The position numbers were made by a program, and so were the translations under genes. Positions 46,346 through 57,683 of a stretch of 64,000 nt of DNA are shown here, piece after piece. How positions within the stretch are numbered: the stretch's first letter is position 1; every line of letters starts with the position of its first letter. The stretch is from contig NC_045138.2 of assembly GCF_008831285.2 (NCBI RefSeq), positions 37,873,115-37,937,114 on the forward strand. The letters run 5' to 3'. Source of the stretch: Nymphaea colorata. Lineage: Eukaryota; Streptophyta; Magnoliopsida; Nymphaeales; Nymphaeaceae. The notes beneath the pieces were generated by a model. The model did no database searches. It was not told the origin of the DNA and saw only the letters and a list, made by a program, of their open reading frames with translations.

Positions 46346-46348
<3 letters not shown>

Positions 46349-47345
46349 GTAGGTAGCATGAACAGTGAAGAACCCGTTGTACCTAAATTTCATTTTCCTT
46401 GATTGGTTCTCCCTGCTTCTTGTCACATCAAATCGAGGTGTGAAAATGTGAGCTCTAGAAGACATGGATGTTAATCTTATCAGCTCTGTAATATCCTAAA
46501 GATTTTGATAAGAATATCTTAAATCCACTGAGCTATCAGCAATATATATGTACACAAGAACATCAAACTGTGGTTCTCATCTGTGGATGAATCCCTGTAA
46601 TGAGAAATTCTGGGGCTCCGGCCTTTGCATCTTTACCAAAATCATGCACCTCCCCATTCTTTCACGACTTCTCTGCCAGGACAAAAAATTATTATATTAT
46701 TTTTAATATAATTAAAAATAGAAAAAGATTAATTTTTTTTTTAATAATGAAATAAATCACATGTCGTACCCCTTTATTGGCCGCACCTAACTTAGGTGCT
46801 ATCTTCCAAGTACTCATTTTATCAACCCTACATGAGCTTTGAAGAATTAATTTAGTGGGCTCCATAATAAGTCACTCTAAGGCATAAATGTGAGGTAGAA
46901 ATAGCAGAACAAGGTACAATTGTGAAATGGTAATTAGTGAATTCTAGAAAGCCCTGCAGCCCATGCAACAAGAGGGAGATTCTTGCTTAACATCTATAAA
47001 CATTACTTACCAAATCTATGACTTAAGATTATTTTACCCCAACAGCGAGGCGAAATTCGTGTTTGCATCATTCTCCAAACATGTAAATTGGATGATCTAG
47101 AGGCTCAACATGCAGGTGGCAGATCCTTTTTCGCCAAGGTGGCGAAGCTAGAAGCATCGGTTTTGTCGACAAGAGCGAGCGCCGTCTGCTCGAGTCAGAT
47201 GTGAAATAATTTAAAACCTTCGAGTTGAAAGAGGTCAAGAATTCAATACCCAAAATGCTTTTTTTTTTTTTTTTTGCATAATTTGGTAGTTATCTTCTTT
47301 TATTGCCAGACTAACCTCATCCAAATATTCTTCTATCATATTCAT

Positions 47346-47417
47346 AGAACAGTATGTAATTGTTTCATTCGCCAAATATCCTGAACAGTATGTAATTGTT
47401 TCATTCGCCAAATATCC
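47346..47417. repeat. 36-bp perfect tandem duplication
   Basis: Unit begins GAACAGTATGTAATTGTTTC and is repeated twice without a spacer. It leaves a minus-strand ORF in frame (12-residue repeat), but that ORF has no recognisable features. Confidence 0.9.
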
Positions 47418-50400
47418 TGCGAAAAATGCTGTGCGCCTACCTCTTCCAAGAAACCAAAAGCAATTTATGCTCTCAATTTGGACAATTATTGGTAGAAATA
47501 TAAGGACATATATAAAGCCGGACTTGGTAGTCCCACCCACACCTACCAACATCGTGGTGTTTTCATAATAGGACAAATTGTATTATTGATCATCCCGAAC
47601 ACATGGTCGGTGTGCGTCGGAAACTTAGGAAAACGTGTTCGGCTTTGTGGACATCTTATCGTATGGTGTACAAGAGTTCCCCTTCTTGATAAAATATTCA
47701 TAACAAGCAAGCTGGCAAGTGATGTGGCGTCCCGTTCTGCCCAGTATCGTGTGGACGATGTTGATCGTGGAAAAGAAAATCCGGGATTGAATCGGAAGCT
47801 AGCACTTTGGACTCACACGTTGAGGTTTCTACCATATCACGAGCAAGGCGTAGGAAGATATTAGGACATGATGTGAGAAATTTCTGGATGGCAAATAGTG
47901 GAAAAGTAAATCCAACGATTTTGTGTCGAGTGTGGGGAAAACCGACAGAAAATGATTCCGAATTGTTCGCGAGATTTCGGCCCCTTCCGGAAGCTACGGT
48001 CACGTGATTGGAAGAAGAAGGAATATTATCCAGGAGAAAAGCACCTTTCCTCAATTGAGCGAGGAGTGAGTTGTCCAACCTTATGGTTTTAATAAATGGA
48101 TCGGACCTTTAGGAGTATGGAGCTTGTAAGGGCATTTATGTAATTTTGTTTATTCTTCAAACTGTCTGTGATAATGAAAAAAAAAAAAAAAAAACTGTAT
48201 GTGACCATAAAAATAGGAGCACTTTGTTTTTAAACCAATTAAAATTCTCGTATGTTCTTTTTTTTTCTTTTACGTTTTCTTATCTTGGTGTTGTAAGTGA
48301 GACCTCATCCCTAACAAGTTAGACATCTAATTTGAACCTTTTGTATCAGATTAGATTCAGAGACAGAGTCATATGGTGGCTGGTGTGGACAAAATTTCTG
48401 TATTTTAAATGAGAATTTTTAAACATTTATCCATACATATATATAAGTGTCTCATCAGATATGACTATTTTTAAACAAGTGCCCTTTCTAACAATTTTCG
48501 CCATTGATTGGATTTGAGGCACTCAATGATCCTACATGGATATAGTTACAAGATTTTTTTTCACCCATGAGCATCAAAATTGGACTTTTTTACCATGAAC
48601 TATTAGACATGAAAAAAAAAGTACAAAGACAACTTGAAAAAGAGAAATCAACCAGTAAGTCAACCCTTTTTTTCCTTGATAAAAGACAAAAAGCAGATAA
48701 AGAGTTCATATCTACATCTGCATCAGGTGGTACAACTAGGAATTTTTGGCTAAAGAGCACTAACCATTGGTCGGAGAAAAACTCACTAATAGATAGATTG
48801 CTCTCGCTAAAGGTAGAATCAAGAGACTCATAATCGAATCATGATCAAATGAAAAGCATAGGCTACAAACCCGAGTCCAATAGAGGCACCTCATACGACT
48901 GCACCTAGGTTCAGCCTCATTAGCAGTTTAGAATCTCTAGGCCTACATGTAGTTCCACTACTTGTTGACATCCGTATAGTAAGGCGCCTCAGTAATGACC
49001 GAACGCTATTACAAACCATAAGAGAGCACTTGGTCACATGAATATAATTATCAGTGTTTCATGAATCTACTCTAATCTTGATGTCAGATATGCATATTAA
49101 AATAAATTCATAAACTAAAGTTAGTTAGTGCAATGCAGTAACTCTAAACCAATAAAATCAAAAGGTAAGAACTCTATCCATTAAACTACTCTAACTAAAC
49201 AAACCAGGCTACCATTTACCTTTTGGTTTTTTCAAAAAGATTGTAGAACACAAGGTACGAAAGAAATGGACCCCAAAAGCCACCATCTGCTTCACCTTGA
49301 AAGTCACGACTTTAATGTCCAATAATAAACAAAGCTCCCATTGCCATGATTAAACACCCCATGAAACTTTTCGTAAAGAAATGGAATTGGGCAACTTGCT
49401 TTCGAGTTCATAGATCATCTCTTTCTTGCTGTAATCGCTTTAGGTTGACAGCATGACTGATGCATTGTCTAACCAAACATGATCCATCGACTTTGGGACA
49501 AGTTTCTTTTTTCAATATTTTTTGTTGGAAGATCGACTTCAATTATAATTTTGAAACTTTAAAATTTTTCAATATGAACCATTATGTTTTAGGTTCTTCC
49601 TTTTTCTTAAAAAAAAAAACTTGCTGAAGTTTAGATTTGTTTTATTTAACTAATAATTTTCTGTGTAATTTATTGGTTAATTGAAATAAGTCGAAACAGA
49701 AGCATTGTTTTATTATTTCAGCAAACCTAAGCTGCGTTTAAAATTTTCAATCAAACATTTTTTTCAATCAAATTTTATAAACCATCTTATAGTTTTACTA
49801 AAAACTTGATCGGGTTAACCAAGTGGGCTTGGCAAACCGAGCCATAAGCAGCCTACTTATTAAAATATTCCTCTTGTTTACATAAAAAAGATAATATTAT
49901 AAAAAAATTAAAAGAATAAGAAAGAGAAAGAGGAAGTGAAAAATCTGCTCATATAAAATAACACCCCGGAACTACTCACAATAGAACATAGTGGCACGTG
50001 TAAATGACGCCAATAAAACCTATAATAATTATACATCTTCTAATTTAACAGTCAATAATCAATCATCAATTATGAGTAGAATTTTTTACCTTGTTTGAAC
50101 TAAAAAGAACACGAAAAGACATACGTCTGTGGCATAAGTCGCGTGTACAAATGCCACCTCACTTGCCAACAGATAAATAAATGTTCTGATCAAGGTTCTC
50201 TCAGGTAAACAAAAGAGATTTCAAGTTACCCAAGTTTAAAAGAAATGAAATAGGAATAGAGCTTGTAAAATACAAAGAATTACCCAGCCATGCAATGAGG
50301 ATAATGTACGATCAAGAAAAAAACAATGAGAAAAAAAGTGATAAACAAACATTTTAGTCATTTACTATTAATTGATATATATTTTCTTTTTGTTTTCTTT

Positions 50401-51506
50401 TTCAATCATCCATTTACTTAAAGATGGGCAGCCCTGATTCAGTGACTACATGACTCTAGATAACCAAACTCATCATTCATTCACTCCGTAAAATGTATTC
50501 GATCCATAAACTGTATTTTACATATCACATTTTTAGTGGTCGTCTCAAATTACTGTTTAATAGATTAGATGTGATTTAGAATCTAGATGGTTTCAGACCT
50601 AAAATATTAAATCCAAAACTTGTTCATTCTGATGCTTATATGAGCACCAAGTATTCATCAACCCTAAATTTCGATCTTGAAATGAAACTTATATACTTTA
50701 AGAAATCAATTCCACTTGGGTTCTTCGAATTTGGGCCAAGCGACAAAACCTAAGCCCATGTGTTGCATCTCACTAGACTACAATTTTAAACAGTCCGTCC
50801 ACAAATTATAGTTCATGTCGGTACCTGCTGAAGACAGAAGAACAAGCATTTCATTGGGAAAAGCACATAATGGAGTGAGTGTCTTGTGGCGCATATGAAG
50901 GCAGCATCCGCCATCATGTGATCCAGATGGATCAATGTTATAAGTAGGAACGTGATTGTTTTGGATAAGGTCTGATCATTGACATGAAATTGGATCCAAA
51001 GCCAGAGTTCAGACTCGACTTCGGCGTTTACAGTTCGGGGCTCAAAATTTGATCTGAGTTCGCATTTCAATAAAAATCTAACCCAATTAAGATTATACGA
51101 ACATCAGATCTCGCCTCCGGCAGGTTCAATTTATTTTCAAATCTGAATCTGAAGTGGATCCTACTCTACTCTGATTAAGGATGACCCGATTGAATTGGAT
51201 ATAGCAAATATTGGATCCAGCCGGAATCCAAACCATTCGCATCTCACCTTCAACCCTTCTTATTTCAGTCACGGTGCCGGAAAGAGGCCCACAGAAGTTT
51301 TTTTGCGTGTTGGAACCTGCTGACGACAAAGATGCGTCGATCCCATATCCAGTTCTCCATAAAGAATCCTAGTATATGTTTCTACCTTATCCAGAAAATA
51401 TATAATATACAATTTTTTTTGCTACGCGGATGTGCATTAATGGATGTATTCGGATTTTTTTATTACCGTATATATATATATATGAGCTCTAAGCTAAAAG
51501 TAAGAA

Positions 51507-51650
51507 GATTCTTATTATTGCATCCTCAAATATCAGTAATATTTGAATAAGTCCAAGCCTCCTAATTGTATATATGAGCTCAAGATTCTTATTATTGCAT
51601 CCTCAAATGTCAGTAATATTTGAATAAGTCCAAGCCTCCTAATTGTGTAT
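51507..51650. repeat. ~70-77 bp tandem duplication
   Basis: GATTCTTATTATTGCATCCT and the following AGTAATATTTGAATAAGTCC and AAGCCTCCTAATTGT occur twice, nearly identical. Confidence 0.9.
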
Positions 51651-52298
51651 GGTCTTATTAGAGGTCATTTGAATATAATGAGTGTTCTTGGAAAACATAT
51701 TCATGAAGGCATGTTTTAAGAACATTGTGGAGGTTTGATCGCTTGGTGCACCTCAAGAACGTTGCGTTCATGTTTCTATGAAAAACTAAAAAAAAAAAAT
51801 TAATCACATAAAAGTTTTTGAATCTTATGCTCGTCGGATTTGAGTTTCGTTTGAAAAAAAAAAGGGGTCCAAATTCAAGTCTCGGACCAATTACATAGAA
51901 TCCATAAATCAAACCAAGTAAAAGGTAGACCAACATCAAATTTAAAGTATTTACATCACTCATTCGGGTCCCAGATCCTTCGCTTTTTGTTGTCTGATGC
52001 TAATTAAATGGGGAAAATGACTTGTTAATGTCGAAGTTTTGTTTCCATGTACTAACACTTCAGCTGTTTTTCTTGGATCATCTGCTCCCTCCCCAAAGGA
52101 GAGGGGACCTTCTGGAGCTCATGGATTCTGCCAATATCTGTGGGTTTTGAATCAGGGGACCCACTGTGATCCATAATTACACCAAACAGTGGGTTTCATC
52201 ATACCATGGACTTATAATACATCAGCCACATGTTTCCTCCAAAATCCACTGGTTTTATGCTTGGAACTCCAGTTTGTGGGCACAGTAAATTTGAATAC

Positions 52299-52302
<4 letters not shown>

Positions 52303-52366
<64 letters not shown>
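52303..52366. repeat. Compound (TA)n(GA)n microsatellite
   Basis: About 19 TA units run directly into about 13 GA units. Confidence 0.95.
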
Positions 52367-52370
<4 letters not shown>

Positions 52371-55300
52371 GTTGAAGAAACCAAACAAAAGAAATTCAAA
52401 GTTGGCTCAACTTTTTTGGGAAACCAAGTCAATCAGGAAGCGGTACCAACTCTTCTTTTAAGTTCACACAATATCCTTATGAGCGGAGTATGAGCAGAGC
52501 CGTGATGGGCTTCCCTTGTTCCTAACTCATAAATACGATGGACCAAAATGTGATTGGTTTCACCACATGATGATGCTCAACTCCAAGTTATTTCTTCATT
52601 TATTTCATTGATTTCAACTTAATCCGTCGTGATGGGACAGGTTCACCACCATCAGTTATGTGGCACCATATCTATGTGGATCTGAGACCAATATCAATCT
52701 GGCTCACATGTTGCTAGGCAGATGCGCAACAGCACGTTCCATGGCAGAAAATAGCTGCAGCGATAACACCGTGCACCTTCCAAGAATCTATCTGTTTCAG
52801 CTTATTCGAAGGATTGAGCAGTATGGCAGCCATTTTTTTTTGTCAGCATCTACGTCAAAAGTGAATTCATCTGCAAAAAGGTGAACAACCTAGCTGTATA
52901 GGTCGCTTCAAATTAGGGTGTATTATTAAAATTAAATAAATCCAACTGATTAAAGAATACTTAAAAGTCAATCATGCATTAAGATTTGTATCGGTTTGTC
53001 CTGTTTTGTAGGTGAGGGGATATCCCACCATCCGACGGAAGGCCGAAGCCTTCACCCAACCCCTTATTCTTTGTCTGCTTCTAATGCCTCGAGGTATTGT
53101 CCCGCTATGCTTCAACTTGTTGGAGTGTAGAGCATGATCCGTTTTTAATAGGCTTCAACTAATTTTCATAAATTTTTTGTAAGGGCATCTATGTGGTACA
53201 ATGATTTGGACGTAGGAAAACTCTGTCTTTGAAACACCTAAATTTGTGTGCCTTCTTCTTTCTCTTCTTCAGTGTTTGTCCCTTGTTATGTTAAAAGAGA
53301 AAGTGAAAGAGTCTCGTTCCTAATACAACTTGCATGTCAGTGACCTTCTATTTGCAATACAAAGAGTTTGGCATCCCAAGGATTTGAAATGGAAACTGGT
53401 CACCTGCCAGCCCCTACTCGAACATGCTACGCCAACCCCTTGGGGATGGCTTCTCCTGCTTTGGCAAGAGGCCAAAATGACATGCAAGGAGGATACAGAC
53501 CGATACGAAGTGACATTGAAAAGAATCATTGATATCAAGACTAAGATTTGATCTATTCAACCTAGACACCCTTCACATTCATTTTTGGGTTAGTGTAATG
53601 TAGATATAAACATTGACAAATAGTTATCGATACAACGACAAATTTCAGTAGCTTCGACCGAGTTTCGTCCTAACGGAGAAACCATTTTCTTGACACGGTC
53701 AAGGCTTGATTGTTCTAGTGCAATCTTCCAGTGATTTGGTTTTATTACGTTGGATTGAGTTTTATATTGGCATGCAATAGTAAGATCTTGTAGTTATCAC
53801 AAGCTCTTAGGAAAACTTCAGTTTCAGTGGCTGAATGTTAAAATGAAAGTGATTTAGATTCATTAGTTATTAGTTATTCCCTTTGTTTACCCCTATCTTC
53901 CCTGAGGACATGGTGGTATTCAAGCCTGGGCAAGTAGAGTATCACTTACCTCACTGATGAACTGTAAGGCACTACTAGGATAACTCTCGATTGCGCCAAA
54001 TCAGGCAGCCCATAAAATCGTTTAAATGAAGAATATTCCCGTTCTCTCTCTACTCATCCACGACTGGCTGAATATCATGTTGAGAGCACAGCAGATGGAA
54101 TCTTGCGAAGTTTTCTACTGTTTCTGATAAAGCTCGAGATGAGTTTTCCTTTTTTATTTGACTCATAATAAAACAGGACCTGACACGAAAGGTTCTGCCG
54201 CTTGCTCAGCAACAGAAAACCTCGCGTAGTACCAAATTTTTAAGTCTTATGCTTGTTAGGCTTAGGCTTATGGTACACTAAGAAGACAATGTCCGTCCCA
54301 TCTGGCTTGGCCATGTGATCAACTTCAAGAAATTATCCGCTTGCGTGTTGGTTCCTTCAACCATTTACTGTGTATTTGAAGGTTCTAAAATTGAATTGCT
54401 GTATAATAATGCCCCCGCGCCCCACCCCCTACATTTTTGGCTCCAACGCTAGATTACAACACCTGTATCTTCTCTCTCTCTCTCTCTCTCTCAACAACTA
54501 CCTAATCGTCCTGGTCTCCGCCCGCCTGTTTGCTGCTATTCTTTGCATGCTTTACTTTCTGCCCTTCCTTCCTTCCCCATGCCACTGTTGCCCCCTCAAG
54601 CTTCCTCTCTCGCCCCTCAGCTGCTCTGGGGCTTCACCTTGTGCTCCTGCCATTGCAGCTTTTAGCATTGTTGTCCGCTGGCTCATGCGCTCTGTCGCTT
54701 GGTTTCCTGGTCCTCTTCCGATGCTTGCACTTTTCCTTTGCTCCTGCTTGCTGGGCACATCGACACCTCCAACCACCTGCTCTTCTCAAGAAGCATATTG
54801 TACCTTGTTGTGCTAAGGACACCTGAAAAGATAGTTCGATTTCTATAAGCCAAATGTCTCTGCATCTTAAGCGGAAGCGGTAAGATGCAGTACTTAGTTT
54901 GAAAATTGCCATCGCTGGAACCAATCCAACACATGACCCCAAAGGATCGCCTCTAATGTTCCCTCCACTGCTCACCCCTTCAGTTACTCCTTTTCGGCCC
55001 CTTGATATTGGTTCATTTGTTCATGCTGGCAAATTTGGCACAACAATCATGTTTTCAGAGAATCATACAGCTGCATCGCTTCTACCTCCTTTAGGGTGTA
55101 GCCCGATGTTCGGCTAGACCTTCGTCCTTGTCATCGCTCTCTCATCCCCTCCCCCCTCTTCTTCCCCCCCTTCTTTTCGCTTTTTGCTTTGTTGTCTTGT
55201 TTTATCGTGCTCATTTTTTGTATCTTTGCGACTTCTTTTCACCCCTTTTATCGGCGGCTTCTCCCTCTCTTCAGACGCTACATGGATCGTGCGCCAGCAT

Positions 55301-56207
55301 GCGAATTTGGAAAGCTAGCAGCAGCAGACTAGACAGGGACTCCTGAATCGAACGAAGCAATCACCATTCTATTACTCACGCACACCATCCGCTTGCCATT
55401 CTTTACATAACGCAATCTATGGACATTTTCTCTACATCTTCCCTTCATGATCAGCCTCTCGGTACAACTTCAAATGCCTCTGCAGATACACCCGATTCCG
55501 ACCGCCTAAACCGGCGGGAAATTTTTACACCTATATTTATACCACTCGCCACCAAGGCGCAGATGCCATAACGGCGTTAAGTTGTTCCATCTGGTGGCGA
55601 AATATTCAAATCCAACTTGGCGACTGACCTTCGCTTCCCACAAGAGATCAACTCGGCCGCGGATTTCACAACCTGAAACATCTATGCAGTTGCAGCATCT
55701 TGACCCGCATTCAATCAGACCATCTCAAGAATTTTGATGTTTCCCGTGGAGTTTGTAGCTACCAACGTTGAAGACTGCCCTCTCCAACATACACACGATA
55801 CAAATTGAGACGCATCATCAAGTTCCGAACCCGTCATGGGGTCTGTGGTGCTGAATTTGTAAGATAATACCGGCATTGAGAAGGCCTTGTAATAGATGAA
55901 AACCTGCGAGATGGAAAATTTTAACAGGCAGTCGCTACCAAAGAATATGCTTCTAGTACATAGGTCCGTGTACTTGCCTGTAAATTGATCGTCAAAGATG
56001 TTGCAAAAATCTGTATATTTTAACGGCTAAAACGTGTATATTTTACACATCTTAGAGTAGTAAATGGTTCATAACCAAAGAAGCGAGAAAAAAGAGCTAA
56101 CTTACCCCATCCTCTTATACAAAATTGGAAGGTATATCTACGAGATCCTTTAAGTCGAGCTGCTTTTCCTAATTAACTAAGGGTGCGTTTGTGATCTAAG
56201 ATTTAAG
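52367..56207. other. Intergenic, no gene seen
   Basis: A (CT)n tract lies at about 54471-54493. 54400-55350 is pyrimidine-rich with short ORFs on both strands that I do not accept as genes. A perfect 10-bp-arm hairpin lies at 54860-54890. 55340-55930 is GC-balanced but has stops in all frames. Confidence 0.45.
54860..54890. repeat. Perfect inverted repeat (10-bp arms, 11-nt loop)
   Basis: CTGCATCTTA - loop AGCGGAAGCGG - TAAGATGCAG. Confidence 0.8.
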
Positions 56208-56376
56208 GTCGGAACCAAACCCCCGAACTATAGTTTTCAAATTTTGAACAGGACTGAAATAGAAATTTTCAAATTTTTTATATAGGTTAAACTTAAATTT
56301 TTAAATTATATATATATATATAATTTTAAATTTTCAAAAATCTGAGAGGGGGCCATGGCCCCTGCTGGGCCCCCTG
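56208..56376. mobile_element. MITE fragment, CAGGGG family
   Basis: The interior (GAACTATAGTTTTCAAATTT and the following AAATTTTTAAATT tracts) matches 37952-38150 closely. The right end is GGCCCCTGCTGGGCCCCC. The left end is eroded (GGTCGGAACCAAACCCCC). Confidence 0.6.
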
Positions 56377-56965
56377 GATCTAGCAACTTATACTCTTAAT
56401 AATGACAGGAATATCACTATATCAGATCAATAAACTTCAGCATAACACGGAGATAGTGACAATGCATAACAATACTAGCATTTTCGAGTCCAGTAATTAG
56501 AATAAGTATAATATAAATTCCTTAACAAGAATCCATAGGAGGGCAAATGCCATTAGTCCTGGTAATCCCAGCTCCAATAGTAAATAATTGAGCTTGTAGT
56601 CGATACTTCTTTTGGGACCGAGTTTGGGCTGGACCGACCGGTGCAAAAAAAATTTCCACCACAAGTACAACAACTTAACATACGATATTGGAGGTGGAAT
56701 TACCATGGCTGCTGGTGCCAGACTTAACCTCCAATGGCTTCACATTAAGTGGTTTAGATTGCACGCATTCAAATTATCAGACTCCAAGAGCCTGGTATTA
56801 TTTGTATTATCACTACCTCCGCGTGCTAGATCTTCATCTGATAACACATAGTTGAGTCCATAATCTAGTTTCAAGAATATATCGTATTGATTTCCCTATA
56901 CTTATAGTACGTACTATAAAATATCTTATGATGAGTTATGATACTTCAGACAGAGAACTCCTAAC

Positions 56966-57101
56966 TAGGGCTGGGAATCGGCCAGCCTAACCGGATACGA
57001 AGGACTTGGGCTGGCCTGCAGAATGTGCCTGTGGCCTGGGCCCAACCAACAAGGAACAAGCCTGAAACCTGCTTGACCTGGCCTGATTATGATAAATAAA
57101 T

Positions 57102-57152
<51 letters not shown>

Positions 57153-57264
57153 GCCAAGTTGGGACATTGGTACCCAGCCCAAAATGTTATCGTGCTGGCC
57201 GAGGCCTGGACCATGCCCAGCCCCGTCTCCGACCAGGTACAGAAGAGCCCGTTGGTTACCCCTA
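56966..57264. mobile_element. Candidate hAT-type non-autonomous element
   Basis: Begins TAGGGCTGGGAATCGGCC and ends GGTTACCCCTA. The TAGGG ends and the GGCCTGGGCCC-rich interior are typical of a very common plant hAT-related repeat. It contains a (TA)n tract at about 57105-57149. No target-site duplication is visible. Confidence 0.5.
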
Positions 57265-57650
57265 GTTTTACTCCTTTAAGTTCAAAAAGAATATATATCT
57301 CTAATGTTCTCTAAAAGCTTTTGAGAGTGTTTGCTGCTTTCTAAAAAGAATCTTAAACAATGTTAAAAAGGATATCAGATAACAACTCTATATCAATAAA
57401 AATAAATAAATAGACCAATTGTTTGTCCACGGGTGCCCCTTGTCCATCTTAAAAAATATGTCTCACACCATTCATGTCCTACACAAATACAGGCACTGGA
57501 TTATATGGTCATACATGTTTTTTGATTTTGCAATCTTGCTGCAGATATGATCTTATAATTGGTTTAGCAAAACAAAAATGTACAAGTAGGCAACGATTTT
57601 TTAAGTGTCACAATAGCAATTTAGAAACATGAAAATTTGAATTTGAATGC
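57265..57650. other. Intergenic 3' flank of the SPA gene
   Basis: No gene seen. The missing last SPA exon was looked for here and on down to 55.4 kb, and was not found. Confidence 0.5.
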
Positions 57651-57656
57651 TTTATT
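57651..57656 (-). terminator. Polyadenylation signal of the SPA gene
   Basis: AATAAA on the minus strand, 28 nt after the predicted stop codon. It supports the transcript ending here. Confidence 0.5.
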
Positions 57657-57683
57657 CCCCTGATGCAAAACTAGGATCAACGC

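Larger units (their letters stand above)
46346..52302. other. Intergenic, tandem duplications, no gene
   Basis: No gene supported over about 6 kb. 47346-47417 and 51507-51650 are local tandem duplications. 47576-48100 is less AT-rich than its surroundings and looks like a piece of an unidentified repeat. 50810-51330 has ATTGGATCC/GGATCCAGCC-type words seen in dispersed repeats. Confidence 0.5.

Noticed and set aside
47235-47576. 113-codon minus-strand ORF with an in-frame 12-residue repeat
   Set aside because: The repeat is a 36-bp DNA duplication; the ORF ends in a poly-Lys from an A/T run and has no recognised features.
54370-55346. Overlapping plus- and minus-strand ORFs of 72-148 codons
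   Set aside because: Low-complexity, Ser/Leu/Pro-rich, open in several frames at once, no start context or homologous motif.
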